Positions 51,563 to 60,797 of a stretch of DNA of 64,000 nt are shown piece by piece. The notes beneath the pieces are model-generated. The model was given only the letters and a program-made list of their open reading frames with translations. It was not told where the DNA came from and made no database searches. Within the stretch, counting starts at the first letter, position 1; the number at the start of each line of letters is the position of its first letter. The position numbers and the translations under genes are program-made. This DNA comes from Bradyrhizobium sp. 149 (GTDB lineage: Bacteria > Pseudomonadota > Alphaproteobacteria > Rhizobiales > Xanthobacteraceae). The stretch spans positions 186,001 to 250,000 of the forward strand of contig NZ_JADPKK010000023.1 of the NCBI RefSeq assembly GCF_023073915.1, given 5' to 3'.

Positions 51563-52813
51563 TCAAGCCCGCACCGCCGCAAGTCCCGGCACTGCGGCGA
51601 AGCCGGCCTTGGTGGCATAGCCGCGCACGATCGCCTCGCGCTGGGAATAGCTCAGCACGTTGTCGACATTGTCGAAGCCGTCGGGCGCGAGCTGCTCGAC
51701 GGCGTCGATGACGCCCTCAGGGCCGCCGCGCCGGTTGGAGCGGACGATGTCCGCGGTCATGGGCAGGCGCTTCTTCTCGTATTCGAGCAACGCCTGGCGC
51801 GGATGCTCGGCGCGCACCAGCGCGTCGGCGAGGCAGCGTGCATCGAGGATCGCCTGCGAGGCGCCATTGGAGCCGACCGGATACATCGGATGCGCGGCAT
51901 CGCCGAGCAGCGTGACGCGCCCGGACGACCAATAGGGCAACGGATCGCGGTCGCAGGTCGGATATTCGTAGAACTCGGGCGTGGCCGAGATCAGACTCTT
52001 CACGTCGATGTAAGGCACCGAGAAGCGCGCCACATGCGGCATCAGCTCCTCGCGCCGGCCCGGCCGGGACCAGTCTTCCTTTCGCGGCGGCGGCGCATTG
52101 CCCTCACCGACCTTCACCAGCACCGCCCAGTTGGTGAGACGGCTCGCCGGGCTCGATCCCTCCGCGATCGGATAGATCACCACCTTGGCGTTGAGGCCAC
52201 CGGCGACGATCATCGACTTGCCGGTCAGGAACAGCGGCCAATCCCGCGCACCGCGCCACAGCATCAGGCCGTTCCAGCACGGCGGCCCCTCGTTCGGGAA
52301 GAGCGTGTCACGGACCCGCGAATGGATGCCGTCGGCACCAATCAGAATGTCGCCCCGCGCGGTATGGATGTGCGCGCCCGAGCGGTCGAAAAAGTAAGCG
52401 GTGACGCCGCCCTCGTCCTGCGTGAAGGCGCCGAGGCGGCAGCCGGTGTGGATGGCCTCCGGCCCGAGCCGCTCCTCGACGGCGCGATGGATCACGCCCT
52501 GAAGGCGCCCGCGGTGGATCGAGAATTGCGGCACATCATGGCCGGCGTCGATGCCGCGGGCCTCGCGCCAGACTTCCTGGCCGTGACGGTTGAGGTAGTA
52601 GAGCTGGTCGGTGCGGATCGCGACATCGTCGAGCTGCTGCAGCAGACCGAGGCCCGCCAGCTCGCGCATGGCATGGGGCAGCGTATTGATGCCAACGCCA
52701 AGCTCGCGGATCGTATCGGCCTGCTCGAAGATTTCGCAACCGATGCCCCGCGAGCGCAGCATCAATGCGGTGGTGAGACCACCGATACCGCCACCGACGA
52801 TAATCGCCTTCAT
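51563..52813 (-). CDS. FAD-dependent monooxygenase (PhzS/salicylate hydroxylase-like)
   Basis: A 416-residue class A flavoprotein hydroxylase. FAD motif GGGIGGLTTALMLRSRGIGCEIFE, the DG motif ILIGADGIHSRVRDTLFP and the second FAD motif VTLLGDAAHPMYPVGSNGASQAILDARCLADAL are all present. The ATG at 52813 starts the dinucleotide fold; the 23 codons before were excluded. It follows the two-domain enzyme by 55 bases and is probably co-transcribed with it. The substrate is unknown, probably a ring compound of the pathway. Confidence 0.88.
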   Translation of the reverse strand: MKAIIVGGGIGGLTTALMLRSRGIGCEIFEQADTIRELGVGINTLPHAMRELAGLGLLQQLDDVAIRTDQLYYLNRHGQEVWREARGIDAGHDVPQFSIHRGRLQGVIHRAVEERLGPEAIHTGCRLGAFTQDEGGVTAYFFDRSGAHIHTARGDILIGADGIHSRVRDTLFPNEGPPCWNGLMLWRGARDWPLFLTGKSMIVAGGLNAKVVIYPIAEGSSPASRLTNWAVLVKVGEGNAPPPRKEDWSRPGRREELMPHVARFSVPYIDVKSLISATPEFYEYPTCDRDPLPYWSSGRVTLLGDAAHPMYPVGSNGASQAILDARCLADALVRAEHPRQALLEYEKKRLPMTADIVRSNRRGGPEGVIDAVEQLAPDGFDNVDNVLSYSQREAIVRGYATKAGFAAVPGLAAVRA

Positions 52814-52868
52814 CACCCCTACTCCACTCGATACACACCAGGCAATGCGGCTAAATTCGCACGGGCGG

Positions 52869-55220
52869 TCACTCCGCCGCAAGCGGCTTTGTCGCCTCCG
52901 CCTTGAGCTCGGCCCGGGTCTTGGGCTTAGCCTTAATTCTCAGCTCCTCGAGATCCTGCCGGTCGCGTACGCTGTTGCGGAAAATCTGGTCTTTTCCGGG
53001 AAGGTATTGCGGCGGACAGAACGCGTCGCGCGCTCCATACCAGGCCGCCGCCCTCATGGTGAAAGAGGGATCGACCAGATGCGGCCGCCCGAGCGCGACC
53101 AGGTCCGCCCGGCCGGCAGCCAGGATGGTGTTGGCCTGGTCCGCGGTCGTGATGTTGCCGACGCACATCGTGGCCACGCGCGCCTCGTTGCGGACCTGGT
53201 CGGAGAACGGTGTCTGGAACATGCGGCCATAGATCGGCTGCGCATCGCGCACGGTCTGCCCGGTTGAGACGTCGACGAGATCGACGCCGGCTTCGGCAAA
53301 AGCCCGCGCGATCGCCACCGCATCGTCGCCGCCGATACCACCCTCGGCCCAGTCGGTCGCGGAAATGCGCACCGACATCGGCTTGTGCGATGGCCACGCA
53401 GCCCGCAGCGCTTCGAAGATTTCGAGCGGAAAGCGCAGGCGGTTTTCGAGCGAGCCGCCGTAGTCGTCAGTCCGTGTATTCGTCAGCGGCGAGATGAAGC
53501 TCGCAAGCAGATAGCCATGGGCGCAATGCAATTCGAGCATGTCGAAGCCGCAGCGTTCGCCGCGCTCGGCCGCCGCGACGAACGCGGCCCTCACCGCATT
53601 CATGCCGGCGCGATCGAGCTGGCGCGGAACCTGGCTGTCGGGGAAATAGGGCAGCGGCGATGCCGAGAACACCTCCCAGCCGCCCTCATCCAGCGGACGA
53701 TCCATGCCGTCCCACATCAGCTTGGTCGCGCCCTTGCGCCCGGCGTGGCCCAATTGCAGGCAAATTTTTGCAGCTGAATTGGCATGGACGAAATCGACGA
53801 TGCGCCGCCAGGACGTCTCCTGCTCGTCATTCCACAGTCCTGCGCAGCCGGGCGTGATACGAGCGTCGCGGGCAACGCAGGTCATCTCGGTGAAGATCAG
53901 GCCGGCGCCGCCGATCGCGCGCGATCCGTAATGCACCAGATGGAAATCGGTCGGCACGCCCTCCTTCGCCGAATACATGCACATCGGCGACACCACGGCG
54001 CGGTTGGCGATCTCCATCTCGCGCAACCGGAATGGCTGGAACAGCGGCACCATCGGCTTGCCGGCGTCGACGTCGAAGCCGGCGTTGCGAACCTGCCTGG
54101 CAAAGGACTTATCGACTTCAGCGACGAAGTCAGGGGCGCGGAGTTTCAGATTGTCATAGGTGATCGCCTTCGAGCGCGTCATCACGCCGAAGGCGAACTG
54201 CACGGGATCGAAATCCCAGAAGCGGTCGACATGCTCAAACCAGACCAGCGAGACGTCAGCGGCGTGCTGCGTCTTCTCGACCTCTTCGCGGCGGCCGTGC
54301 TCATAGACGTCCAGCGCCGCCTCGATGCTGGGCGCCTTCTCCATGGCGTCGGCCAGCGCGATCGCGTCTTCCATTGCGAGCTTGGTGCCCGAGCCGATCG
54401 AGAAATGCGCGCTCGCCTTGGCGTCGCCGAGCAGAACCATGTTGCCCTTGACCCAGCGCTTGCTGCGGATCATCGGGAAATTGCGCCACGTCGAGCGGTT
54501 GGTGAGCAGCTGGTGCCCTTCGAGGAACCAGCCGAATATCTCGGCCATCCGCGCGGCGGATTGGGCCTCGTTCAGCCCTGTCAGCCCCGCCCGCTCGAAC
54601 GTCTTCGGATCGGTCTCAAAAATCCAGGTCGAGTGCCCGGCTTCGTATTGATAGGCATGGGCGATGAACGGGCCCCACTCCGTCTCCTGGAAGATGAAGG
54701 TGAAGGCATCCAGCGGCCTTGTCGAGCCCATCCAGGCGAACTTGTTGGTACGGAGGTCGACTTCCGGTTCGAAATGATCGACGTATTTGTCACGGAAGCG
54801 GCTGTTGATGCCGTCCGCGACCAGGATGAGATCGGCGTCGGCGAAACGGGACTCGTCCTCGACGTCCGCTTCGAAATTCAGGACGACGCCCAGTTCGCGC
54901 GCGCGCGCCTGGAGGATCAGGAGCAGCTTCTGCCGCGAGCAGCCACAAAAGCCGTTGCCGCCGACCCGATGGACCGTTCCGCGGAAGTGCACGGCGATGT
55001 CGTCCCAGTAGGCGAATTCCTGGGTGATACGGCGATAGCTCGGAAGATCGTGCTTCTCGAAATTGTCGAGCGTGGCGTCTGAGAACACCACGCCGAAGCC
55101 GAAGGTGTCATCGGCGCGGTTGCGCTCGTACACCGTGATCTCGGCGCCCGGCCGCTGCTTCTTGAGCAGGATTGCAGCGTAGAGACCCGCAGGTCCGCCA
55201 CCGATGATCGCGACTTTCAT
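52869..55220 (-). CDS. Two-domain aryl-CoA monooxygenase/reductase (2-aminobenzoyl-CoA monooxygenase/reductase type)
   Basis: A 783-residue fusion. Residues 1 to about 380 are a class A FAD monooxygenase (GGGPAGLYAAILLKKQRPGAEITVYERN ... NMVLLGDAKASAHFSIGSGTKLAMEDAIALADAM). Residues from about 395 are an old-yellow-enzyme domain (LFQPFRLREMEIANRAVVSPMCMYSA, QLGHAGRKG, DMLELHCAHGYLLASFISPLTNTRTDDYGGSLENRLRF). This architecture is that of 2-aminobenzoyl-CoA monooxygenase/reductase, which hydroxylates and then reduces the ring; databases also call the family salicylyl-CoA 5-hydroxylase/oxidoreductase. It is preceded by the best MarR-type site in the window, 34 bases from the ATG. Confidence 0.92.
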   Translation of the reverse strand: MKVAIIGGGPAGLYAAILLKKQRPGAEITVYERNRADDTFGFGVVFSDATLDNFEKHDLPSYRRITQEFAYWDDIAVHFRGTVHRVGGNGFCGCSRQKLLLILQARARELGVVLNFEADVEDESRFADADLILVADGINSRFRDKYVDHFEPEVDLRTNKFAWMGSTRPLDAFTFIFQETEWGPFIAHAYQYEAGHSTWIFETDPKTFERAGLTGLNEAQSAARMAEIFGWFLEGHQLLTNRSTWRNFPMIRSKRWVKGNMVLLGDAKASAHFSIGSGTKLAMEDAIALADAMEKAPSIEAALDVYEHGRREEVEKTQHAADVSLVWFEHVDRFWDFDPVQFAFGVMTRSKAITYDNLKLRAPDFVAEVDKSFARQVRNAGFDVDAGKPMVPLFQPFRLREMEIANRAVVSPMCMYSAKEGVPTDFHLVHYGSRAIGGAGLIFTEMTCVARDARITPGCAGLWNDEQETSWRRIVDFVHANSAAKICLQLGHAGRKGATKLMWDGMDRPLDEGGWEVFSASPLPYFPDSQVPRQLDRAGMNAVRAAFVAAAERGERCGFDMLELHCAHGYLLASFISPLTNTRTDDYGGSLENRLRFPLEIFEALRAAWPSHKPMSVRISATDWAEGGIGGDDAVAIARAFAEAGVDLVDVSTGQTVRDAQPIYGRMFQTPFSDQVRNEARVATMCVGNITTADQANTILAAGRADLVALGRPHLVDPSFTMRAAAWYGARDAFCPPQYLPGKDQIFRNSVRDRQDLEELRIKAKPKTRAELKAEATKPLAAE

Positions 55221-55253
55221 GGGAGCCTCGCCAATTCAACCCGCCGAAACTAT

Positions 55254-55265
55254 TTTAAGCCTAAA
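55254..55265 (-). promoter_or_regulatory. MarR-type operator site 4 (two-domain enzyme)
   Basis: TTTAAGCCTAAA within a longer arm match ATTTTA-AGCC-TAAAAT (55252-55267), 34 bases upstream of the monooxygenase/reductase ATG; the most symmetrical copy. Confidence 0.7.
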
Positions 55266-55314
55266 ATAATCTCGCGCAAGCCCCCATTGCGGCGGGCTGC
55301 CGGCACAGCCCGGC

Positions 55315-56151
55315 TTAGTCGCCCCTGAAGACCGGCTTGACCTTGTTGGCGAAGGCCTCGAAGGCCCGCTCGAAATCGGCCGTCGTCATGCACAGCGCTT
55401 GAGCAACAGCTTCCGCCTCGATCGCCTCCTCCACCGACATCGCCCATTCCATGGCCAGCATCCGCTTGGTCATGGTGTTGGCGAAGGTCGGTCCTTCCGC
55501 GATCTGCCTGGCCAGCAGCTGTGCCTGGGGTAGCACCTGTTCCGGCGTGACGAGGCGGCTGAAGAAGCCCCAGCGCTCCCCCTCCTCCGCGGTCATGAAC
55601 CGGCCGGTGTAGAGCAACTCGGAGGCGCGGGACTGTCCGATGATCCGCGGCAGGATCGCGCAGGCGCCCATGTCACAACCGGCCAGGCCCACCTTGTTGA
55701 AGAGGAATGCGACCTTGGCCCCGCTCGCCGCAAGCCGCATGTCCGACGCCATGGCGATGATCGCGCCCGCGCCGGCGCAGATGCCTTCGACCGCGGCAAC
55801 GATCGGCTGCGGGCAGGCCCGCATCGCCTTGACGAGGTCGCCGGTCATCCGCGTAAACGCCGTCAGCCCTTTGGTGTCCATCTTCACGAGCGGACCGATG
55901 ATCTCGAACACATCGCCGCCGGAGGAGAAATTGGCACCAGCGCCGGTCACAACGATGGACTTGACAGCGTCGTCGAACGCGCAAGCGCGAAAGAAATCGG
56001 TGAGCTCGCGATAGCTCTCGAAGGTCAGCGGATTCTTCCGTTCCGGACGGTTGAGCGTAACCGTTGCAACACCGTCGACCACGCCCAGGAGGAAGTGCTG
56101 CGGCGAGTAGTCCGCAAGCGGTAAGGTCACGGGATTGGCTGGTCTGCTCAT
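55315..56151 (-). CDS. Enoyl-CoA hydratase/isomerase family protein (pathway crotonase)
   Basis: A 278-residue crotonase with oxyanion motifs NFSSGGDVFEIIG and EGICAGAGAIIAMASDMRLAASGAK. The active-site segment reads LAGCDMGACAILPRIIG, with Asp where hydratases have Glu, as in isomerase or ring-opening members. It probably acts on the alicyclic CoA thioester made by the two-domain enzyme, by hydration or ring cleavage. It follows the SDR by 43 bases in the same operon. Confidence 0.87.
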   Translation of the reverse strand: MSRPANPVTLPLADYSPQHFLLGVVDGVATVTLNRPERKNPLTFESYRELTDFFRACAFDDAVKSIVVTGAGANFSSGGDVFEIIGPLVKMDTKGLTAFTRMTGDLVKAMRACPQPIVAAVEGICAGAGAIIAMASDMRLAASGAKVAFLFNKVGLAGCDMGACAILPRIIGQSRASELLYTGRFMTAEEGERWGFFSRLVTPEQVLPQAQLLARQIAEGPTFANTMTKRMLAMEWAMSVEEAIEAEAVAQALCMTTADFERAFEAFANKVKPVFRGD

Positions 56152-56194
56152 GCGATCTCCTTAGCTTCCATGTTCCGCGCCTGCGACATGCGCG

Positions 56195-56956
56195 CTAGAT
56201 CTCACCACCGGCAATAGCGATCGCCTGGCCGGTGATTGCGCCGGCGCCCTCGCCGCACAGCCAGAGCACGGCATCCGCGACCTGCTGCGGCGAGATCAAC
56301 CGTCCCTGCGGATTATGTTTCGCGAGCTCGGCAATCGCCTGCTCGCGGCTACGCCCCGTCTTTTTCATGATGTTCTCGATGCTGCCGGCAACCAGATCGG
56401 TGTCGGTGAAGCCGGGACACACCGCGTTGACGGTCACGCCGCTGCCCGCCATCTCGATAGCAAGGGAGCGCACGAGACCGACCACGGCGTGCTTCGCCGC
56501 AGTGTACGCGCTGACATAGGCATAGCCCTTGAGCCCCGCCGTCGACGCGATCGCGACGATACGGCCATAGGGACGATCCTTCATCCCGGGCAGCACAGCG
56601 CTGATAGCATGAACCACGCCCATGAAATTGACGTCCATCATGCGCGCGAACAGGGCGCTGTCGGATTTGGAGAACGGCGCGGACTCGGCACTTCCCGCGT
56701 TGGCGATCAGGATGTCGATCGGCTGCCGCGCACTCGCTTCAGCGATGGCGGCTTTCAATGAGGCTTCGTCCGAGACGTCGGCGATGGCCACAAAATGCGC
56801 GGCCCCCGCACTGACGGTCTCTTCAAGCGTCGCAGCGTTCCGGCCAAGGACGGTCACCGTCGCACCGGCCTGGACGAGCGCTGCTGCGATGGCGCGACCG
56901 ATGCCGCGACCGCCACCGGTCACCAGCGCGTGCGGCGAATGCGGTAATCCGGACAT
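56195..56956 (-). CDS. SDR, 3-hydroxyacyl-CoA dehydrogenase-like
   Basis: A 253-residue SDR with cofactor motif ALVTGGGRGIGRAIAAALVQAGATVTVLGRN, the catalytic Ser in IVAIASTAGLKG and YTAAK, and a C-terminal end GEGAGAITGQAIAIAGGEI. The ATG at 56956 has GGAAG about 7 bases upstream; a longer start at 56974 is less likely. It is probably the oxidation step for a hydroxylated CoA intermediate. First gene of the SDR-crotonase operon, with a MarR-like site 44 bases upstream. Confidence 0.87.
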   Translation of the reverse strand: MSGLPHSPHALVTGGGRGIGRAIAAALVQAGATVTVLGRNAATLEETVSAGAAHFVAIADVSDEASLKAAIAEASARQPIDILIANAGSAESAPFSKSDSALFARMMDVNFMGVVHAISAVLPGMKDRPYGRIVAIASTAGLKGYAYVSAYTAAKHAVVGLVRSLAIEMAGSGVTVNAVCPGFTDTDLVAGSIENIMKKTGRSREQAIAELAKHNPQGRLISPQQVADAVLWLCGEGAGAITGQAIAIAGGEI

Positions 56957-56999
56957 GCGCTGGCTTCCTTGCATTCTGCTGATCGCTCCCTCGATATAT

Positions 57000-57012
57000 T
57001 TTAACCTTCAAA
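57000..57012 (-). promoter_or_regulatory. MarR-type operator site 5 (SDR operon)
   Basis: TTTAACCTTCAAA, an imperfect copy, 44 bases upstream of the SDR ATG. Confidence 0.45.
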
Positions 57013-57079
57013 CTTTTGCAAACAAAGCTCATTCGGCACCGCGAACGGCCGCACGTGGAGAGGCCGGCCCGAAAATTGC

Positions 57080-57091
57080 TTTAAGTATAAA
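57080..57091 (+). promoter_or_regulatory. MarR-type operator site 6 (hydrolase operon)
   Basis: TTTAAGTATAAA, 63 bases upstream of the alpha/beta hydrolase start, the first gene of the long plus-strand operon. Confidence 0.6.
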
Positions 57092-57153
57092 ATTATCTCT
57101 TCCCATCCCTCACAGGCCTGTTAGCATCGAAGGGCCAAGCAAAAGGATGTCGC

Positions 57154-57969
57154 GTGTCGCAGCCTGCGCCAATGATAACAAAGGACGGCCGCTTCGCCTA
57201 TGAAGCCGCGGGCGATCCGGGCGCGACACCTCTGATTTTCCTGCATGGCATCGGCGGTGCGGCACGGGCCTGGCGGCAGCAGCTTGCCACATTCAGCGAC
57301 CGCTTCCACGCGATTGCATGGGACATGCCGGGCTATGGCGGATCGGCGCCGCTCGCCAGCGTCAGCATCGCTGCTCTGGCGGATGCGCTTCAGCAATTCA
57401 TCGAGCAGCTTGGTGCGAGCAAGCCAATTCTGGTGGGCCATTCCATCGGCGGCATGATCGTCCAGAAATGGCTGGTGCAATCCCCAAACCTGGCGCGCGC
57501 GGTCGTGCTGGCGCAGACCAGCCCGGCCTTCGGCAAGGCCGACGGCGATTGGCAGAAATCGTTTATCGCCGCGCGGCTCGGGCCACTCGATCGCGGGGAA
57601 ACGATGAAGTCGCTGGCGCCCGCTCTGGTGAAGGAACTCGTGGGCGACGATCCTGATCCCAGGGGAATGGAGCTTGCACGCGAGTGCATGGCAAGCGTGC
57701 CCGAAGCGAGCTATCGCGCCATGATGCTGGCCTTGATCGGCTTCGACCAACGCAGCACCCTGAAGGACATTTTCATCCCGACGCTGCTGCTGTCCGGCTC
57801 CAAGGACAACAATGCGCCTGCCCCCATGATGGCGAAGACGGCGACCTACATTCCCTCGGCTGAATATGTCGAGCTCGACTCTGTCGGCCATCTCGCCAAC
57901 CTTGAACGCCCCGATGCCTTCGACGAGGCTCTCGGCCGGTTCCTGACCTCCGTCGCGACCAAAAATTAG
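57154..57969 (+). CDS. Alpha/beta-fold hydrolase
   Basis: A 271-residue hydrolase with the oxyanion HGIGG, nucleophile elbow GHSIGGM, an acid in SGSKDN and the catalytic His in SVGHLANLERPD. The start is a GTG at 57154. Similar proteins cleave C-C bonds or (thio)esters in aromatic pathways. It begins the plus-strand operon that runs to 62878. Confidence 0.87.
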   Translation: MSQPAPMITKDGRFAYEAAGDPGATPLIFLHGIGGAARAWRQQLATFSDRFHAIAWDMPGYGGSAPLASVSIAALADALQQFIEQLGASKPILVGHSIGGMIVQKWLVQSPNLARAVVLAQTSPAFGKADGDWQKSFIAARLGPLDRGETMKSLAPALVKELVGDDPDPRGMELARECMASVPEASYRAMMLALIGFDQRSTLKDIFIPTLLLSGSKDNNAPAPMMAKTATYIPSAEYVELDSVGHLANLERPDAFDEALGRFLTSVATKN

Positions 57970-57981
57970 GGTGACTGCGCA

Positions 57982-59271
57982 ATGACCATGCAAGTCAGCA
58001 AGACCATCGGCGCAACTGACAAGGTCGCGTTGGATGCGCCGATCTTCGATCCCGTCGCGTTCCGTTTGAGCGACGAGCAGGCCCGCATCATTTCGCGTGC
58101 GCGGGAGATCGGCCAAAGCGTGTTCGCTGGCCGTGCCGCGACTTACGACCGCGAGGCGATCTTCCCATCCGAGAATTATCGCGACCTGCATCGCGTCGGC
58201 TTGCTCGGTATTGCCGTGCCCAAGAAGCATGGCGGGCTCGGGGCGAACTACCAGACCTACGCTTTGGCGGCAGCCGAAATCGGCCGCTATTGCGGCGCGA
58301 CTGCACTCACCTGGAACATGCATGTCTGCTCGACGCTGTGGTCGGGCCCGCTCGCCGACGATCTCGACATGGATGCAGAGACCCGCGCCGAGCACGAAGG
58401 GCGACGTGCAGTCCACTACAAGCGCATCGTCGAGGACGGCGCGATCTATTCGCAGCCCTTCTCGGAGGGCGGCGCGGCAGCGGCAGGCGGCGTCGCCTTC
58501 GGCACGGAAGCGCGGCCGGTCGAGGGCGGCTGGATCGTCACCGGCAAGAAGATCTTTGCATCGCTCTCCGGCCATGCGGACTATTATGGCGTGCTCTGCA
58601 CGGAGATCGAGCAAGGCGAGAAGGCTTCGCGCCGCAATACGCTTTACCTCGCCATCCCCGCGAAATCGGAAGGCGTTTCCGTCGTCGGCGACTGGGATCC
58701 ACTCGGCATGCGCGGAACGGTCTCGCGCACGCTGCTGTTCAAGGACGTGTACGTGCCGGCAGATTCGGCGCTGATGCCGCGCGGCGTCTATTTCCAGGCC
58801 GCGATGCGCTGGCCGCACATGTTCCTGACGCTGTCACCGACCTATATGGGCCTCGCGCAAGCCGCCTATGACTTCACTGTCCGATATCTGCGCGGCGAAG
58901 TACCGGGCATGCCGCCGGTCAAGCGCAGGATGTATCCGACCAAGCAGATTGCGGTCGCGCAGATGCAGATCAAGCTCGAGCAGATCAAGGCGATCTGGTT
59001 CCAGGCCGTTACCGAGGCCCGCGCCAATCCGAGCAAGGAGCAGGTGCTGCGCGCCTATGCCGCGCAATATTCGGTGATGGAGGGCGCCAATGAGCTCGCC
59101 GCGCTGGCGATCCGCACCTGCGGCGGTCAGGCCATGCTCCGCTCGCTGCCGCTCGAACGGATCTATCGCGACAGCCGCTGCGGCTCGCTGATGCTGCCCT
59201 GGACCGCCGAGCTCTGCCTCGACCGGATCGGGCGCGAGGCGCTGTACGAGGCCGGCGAGACGGACGACTGA
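57982..59271 (+). CDS. Acyl-CoA dehydrogenase family protein
   Basis: A 429-residue flavoprotein dehydrogenase (LGIAVPKKHGGLGANYQTYALAAAEIGRYCGATALTWNMHV; FAD/substrate segment YSQPFSEGGAAAAGG; GWIVTGKKIFASLSGHADYY; C-terminal CGGQAMLRSLPLERIYRDSRCGSLMLPWTAELCLDRIG). It is 12 bases from the hydrolase gene. It would introduce a double bond into a CoA intermediate. Confidence 0.88.
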   Translation: MTMQVSKTIGATDKVALDAPIFDPVAFRLSDEQARIISRAREIGQSVFAGRAATYDREAIFPSENYRDLHRVGLLGIAVPKKHGGLGANYQTYALAAAEIGRYCGATALTWNMHVCSTLWSGPLADDLDMDAETRAEHEGRRAVHYKRIVEDGAIYSQPFSEGGAAAAGGVAFGTEARPVEGGWIVTGKKIFASLSGHADYYGVLCTEIEQGEKASRRNTLYLAIPAKSEGVSVVGDWDPLGMRGTVSRTLLFKDVYVPADSALMPRGVYFQAAMRWPHMFLTLSPTYMGLAQAAYDFTVRYLRGEVPGMPPVKRRMYPTKQIAVAQMQIKLEQIKAIWFQAVTEARANPSKEQVLRAYAAQYSVMEGANELAALAIRTCGGQAMLRSLPLERIYRDSRCGSLMLPWTAELCLDRIGREALYEAGETDD

Positions 59272-59273
59272 CC

Positions 59274-60797
59274 GTGGACCTCTGTAGTCTGATCGATCGC
59301 AACGCGGCGTTCGCGCCAGACAAGACAGCCATTGCCTTCGAAGGCGAACGGTTGAGCTATGCAGCGTTCGCCGCACGCATCGAGCGGACGGCGGCGACAT
59401 TGAAGCAGGAGCTCGGTGTCGGCCGGGGCGACCGCGTCGCGATCCTCAGCCTGAACCGGCCGGACTATCTGGTTCTGCTCTATGCCTGCGCGCGGCTCGG
59501 CGCGATGCTGGTGCCCCTGAACTGGCGGCTGGCTATCGCCGAGCAGCTTTTCATCCTCACCGATGCCGGCGCCAAGGTCCTGGTGCTCGAGCAGGCATTT
59601 GAGGGGGTTCTTGCCGAACTTGAGGGGACTGCAATCGTCGGGCTCGACTTCGAGCCGCCTCGCGGCACGACGTTCGAAAACCTGTTGGCGCGAAGCCGGG
59701 GCACCGGCCGCAACCCGCACACCGATCTCTCCTGCCCGCTCCTCATTGTCTACACATCAGGAACGACCGGACGGCCCAAAGGCGCGGTGCTGCGCCAGGA
59801 GGCGTTGTTCTGGAACGGCGTCATGAGCCAGCACATGCACAACATGACGTCCGATGACCATGTGCTGACGCTGCTGCCGTTCTTCCACGTCGGTGGCCTC
59901 AACATCCAGACCACGGCGGCGCTCCAGCTGGGCGCGACGGTCACGGTTCACGCGCGCTTCACGCCGGACAGCGCGCTTGCTGCCATCGAACGGGAACGGC
60001 CGACCTTGACCGTGATGGTCCCGGCGATCATCCAGGCCGTCAGCGAGCATCCCGCCTGGGCCACGACCGACCTTTCGTCACTCAAAGCCGTCGCGACCGG
60101 CTCGACCATCGTGCCGCCGTATCTGATCGACCGCTTCCTGGCGCGCGGCGTCCCGGTGCTTCAGGTCTACGGCTCGACGGAGACTTGCCCCATTGCAGTC
60201 TACACCCGGCTTGGTGGCGATCTCTCGCGCACGGGATCGACCGGACTTGCCGGCCTGTGCTGCGAAGCGAAAGTGATTGATCAGGCCGGCCGCGAGGTGC
60301 CGGCGGGAGCGCCGGGCGAGATCGCGGTGCGCGGTCCCAACGTGTTCTTCGAATATTGGGGCAACGCGGACGCCACGCGCGATGCGCTGCACGACGGCTG
60401 GTATCGCACCGGAGACATCGGCCTGTGCGACGCGGACGGCTATTTCTGGGTCCGCGACCGCAAGAAGAACATGATCATTTCCGGCGGCGAGAACATCTAT
60501 CCGGCGGAGGTCGAACGGGTCCTGCTCGAACATCCCGATGTCAGCGAATGCGCCGTGATCGGCCGGCCCGATCCACGCTGGGACGAGGTGCCCATCGCCT
60601 ACGTGATCCCGCGATCCGGCAGTCTGCTCGAAGCAGATGCGTTGAAAGTGCATCTTCAGGCACAACTCGCCCGCTACAAAATTCCGCGCGAGATCGTTTT
60701 CGTCACCGACCTGCCGCGGACGGCGCTCGGCAAGGTCCAGCACTTCCTGCTGAAGCAGCTTGATGCGCAATCGCGCGCGCAAGGAGAAGCATCTTGA
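59274..60797 (+). CDS. Class I adenylate-forming enzyme (acyl/aryl-CoA ligase)
   Basis: A 507-residue ligase starting at GTG 59274. Motifs: IVYTSGTTGRPKGAVLRQEALFWNG, QVYGSTETCPIAVYTRLGGD, GWYRTGDIGLCDADGYFWVRDRKKNMIISGGENIYPAEVE and the C-terminal Lys in LPRTALGKVQHFLLKQ. It is the second ligase in the cluster, so it probably activates a downstream or different acid. It overlaps the next gene (TTGA). Confidence 0.9.
   Translation: MDLCSLIDRNAAFAPDKTAIAFEGERLSYAAFAARIERTAATLKQELGVGRGDRVAILSLNRPDYLVLLYACARLGAMLVPLNWRLAIAEQLFILTDAGAKVLVLEQAFEGVLAELEGTAIVGLDFEPPRGTTFENLLARSRGTGRNPHTDLSCPLLIVYTSGTTGRPKGAVLRQEALFWNGVMSQHMHNMTSDDHVLTLLPFFHVGGLNIQTTAALQLGATVTVHARFTPDSALAAIERERPTLTVMVPAIIQAVSEHPAWATTDLSSLKAVATGSTIVPPYLIDRFLARGVPVLQVYGSTETCPIAVYTRLGGDLSRTGSTGLAGLCCEAKVIDQAGREVPAGAPGEIAVRGPNVFFEYWGNADATRDALHDGWYRTGDIGLCDADGYFWVRDRKKNMIISGGENIYPAEVERVLLEHPDVSECAVIGRPDPRWDEVPIAYVIPRSGSLLEADALKVHLQAQLARYKIPREIVFVTDLPRTALGKVQHFLLKQLDAQSRAQGEAS

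Noticed and set aside
57121..58818. 565-codon minus-strand frame
   Set aside because: Antisense to the hydrolase and acyl-CoA dehydrogenase genes; composition is Arg/His-rich shadow coding.
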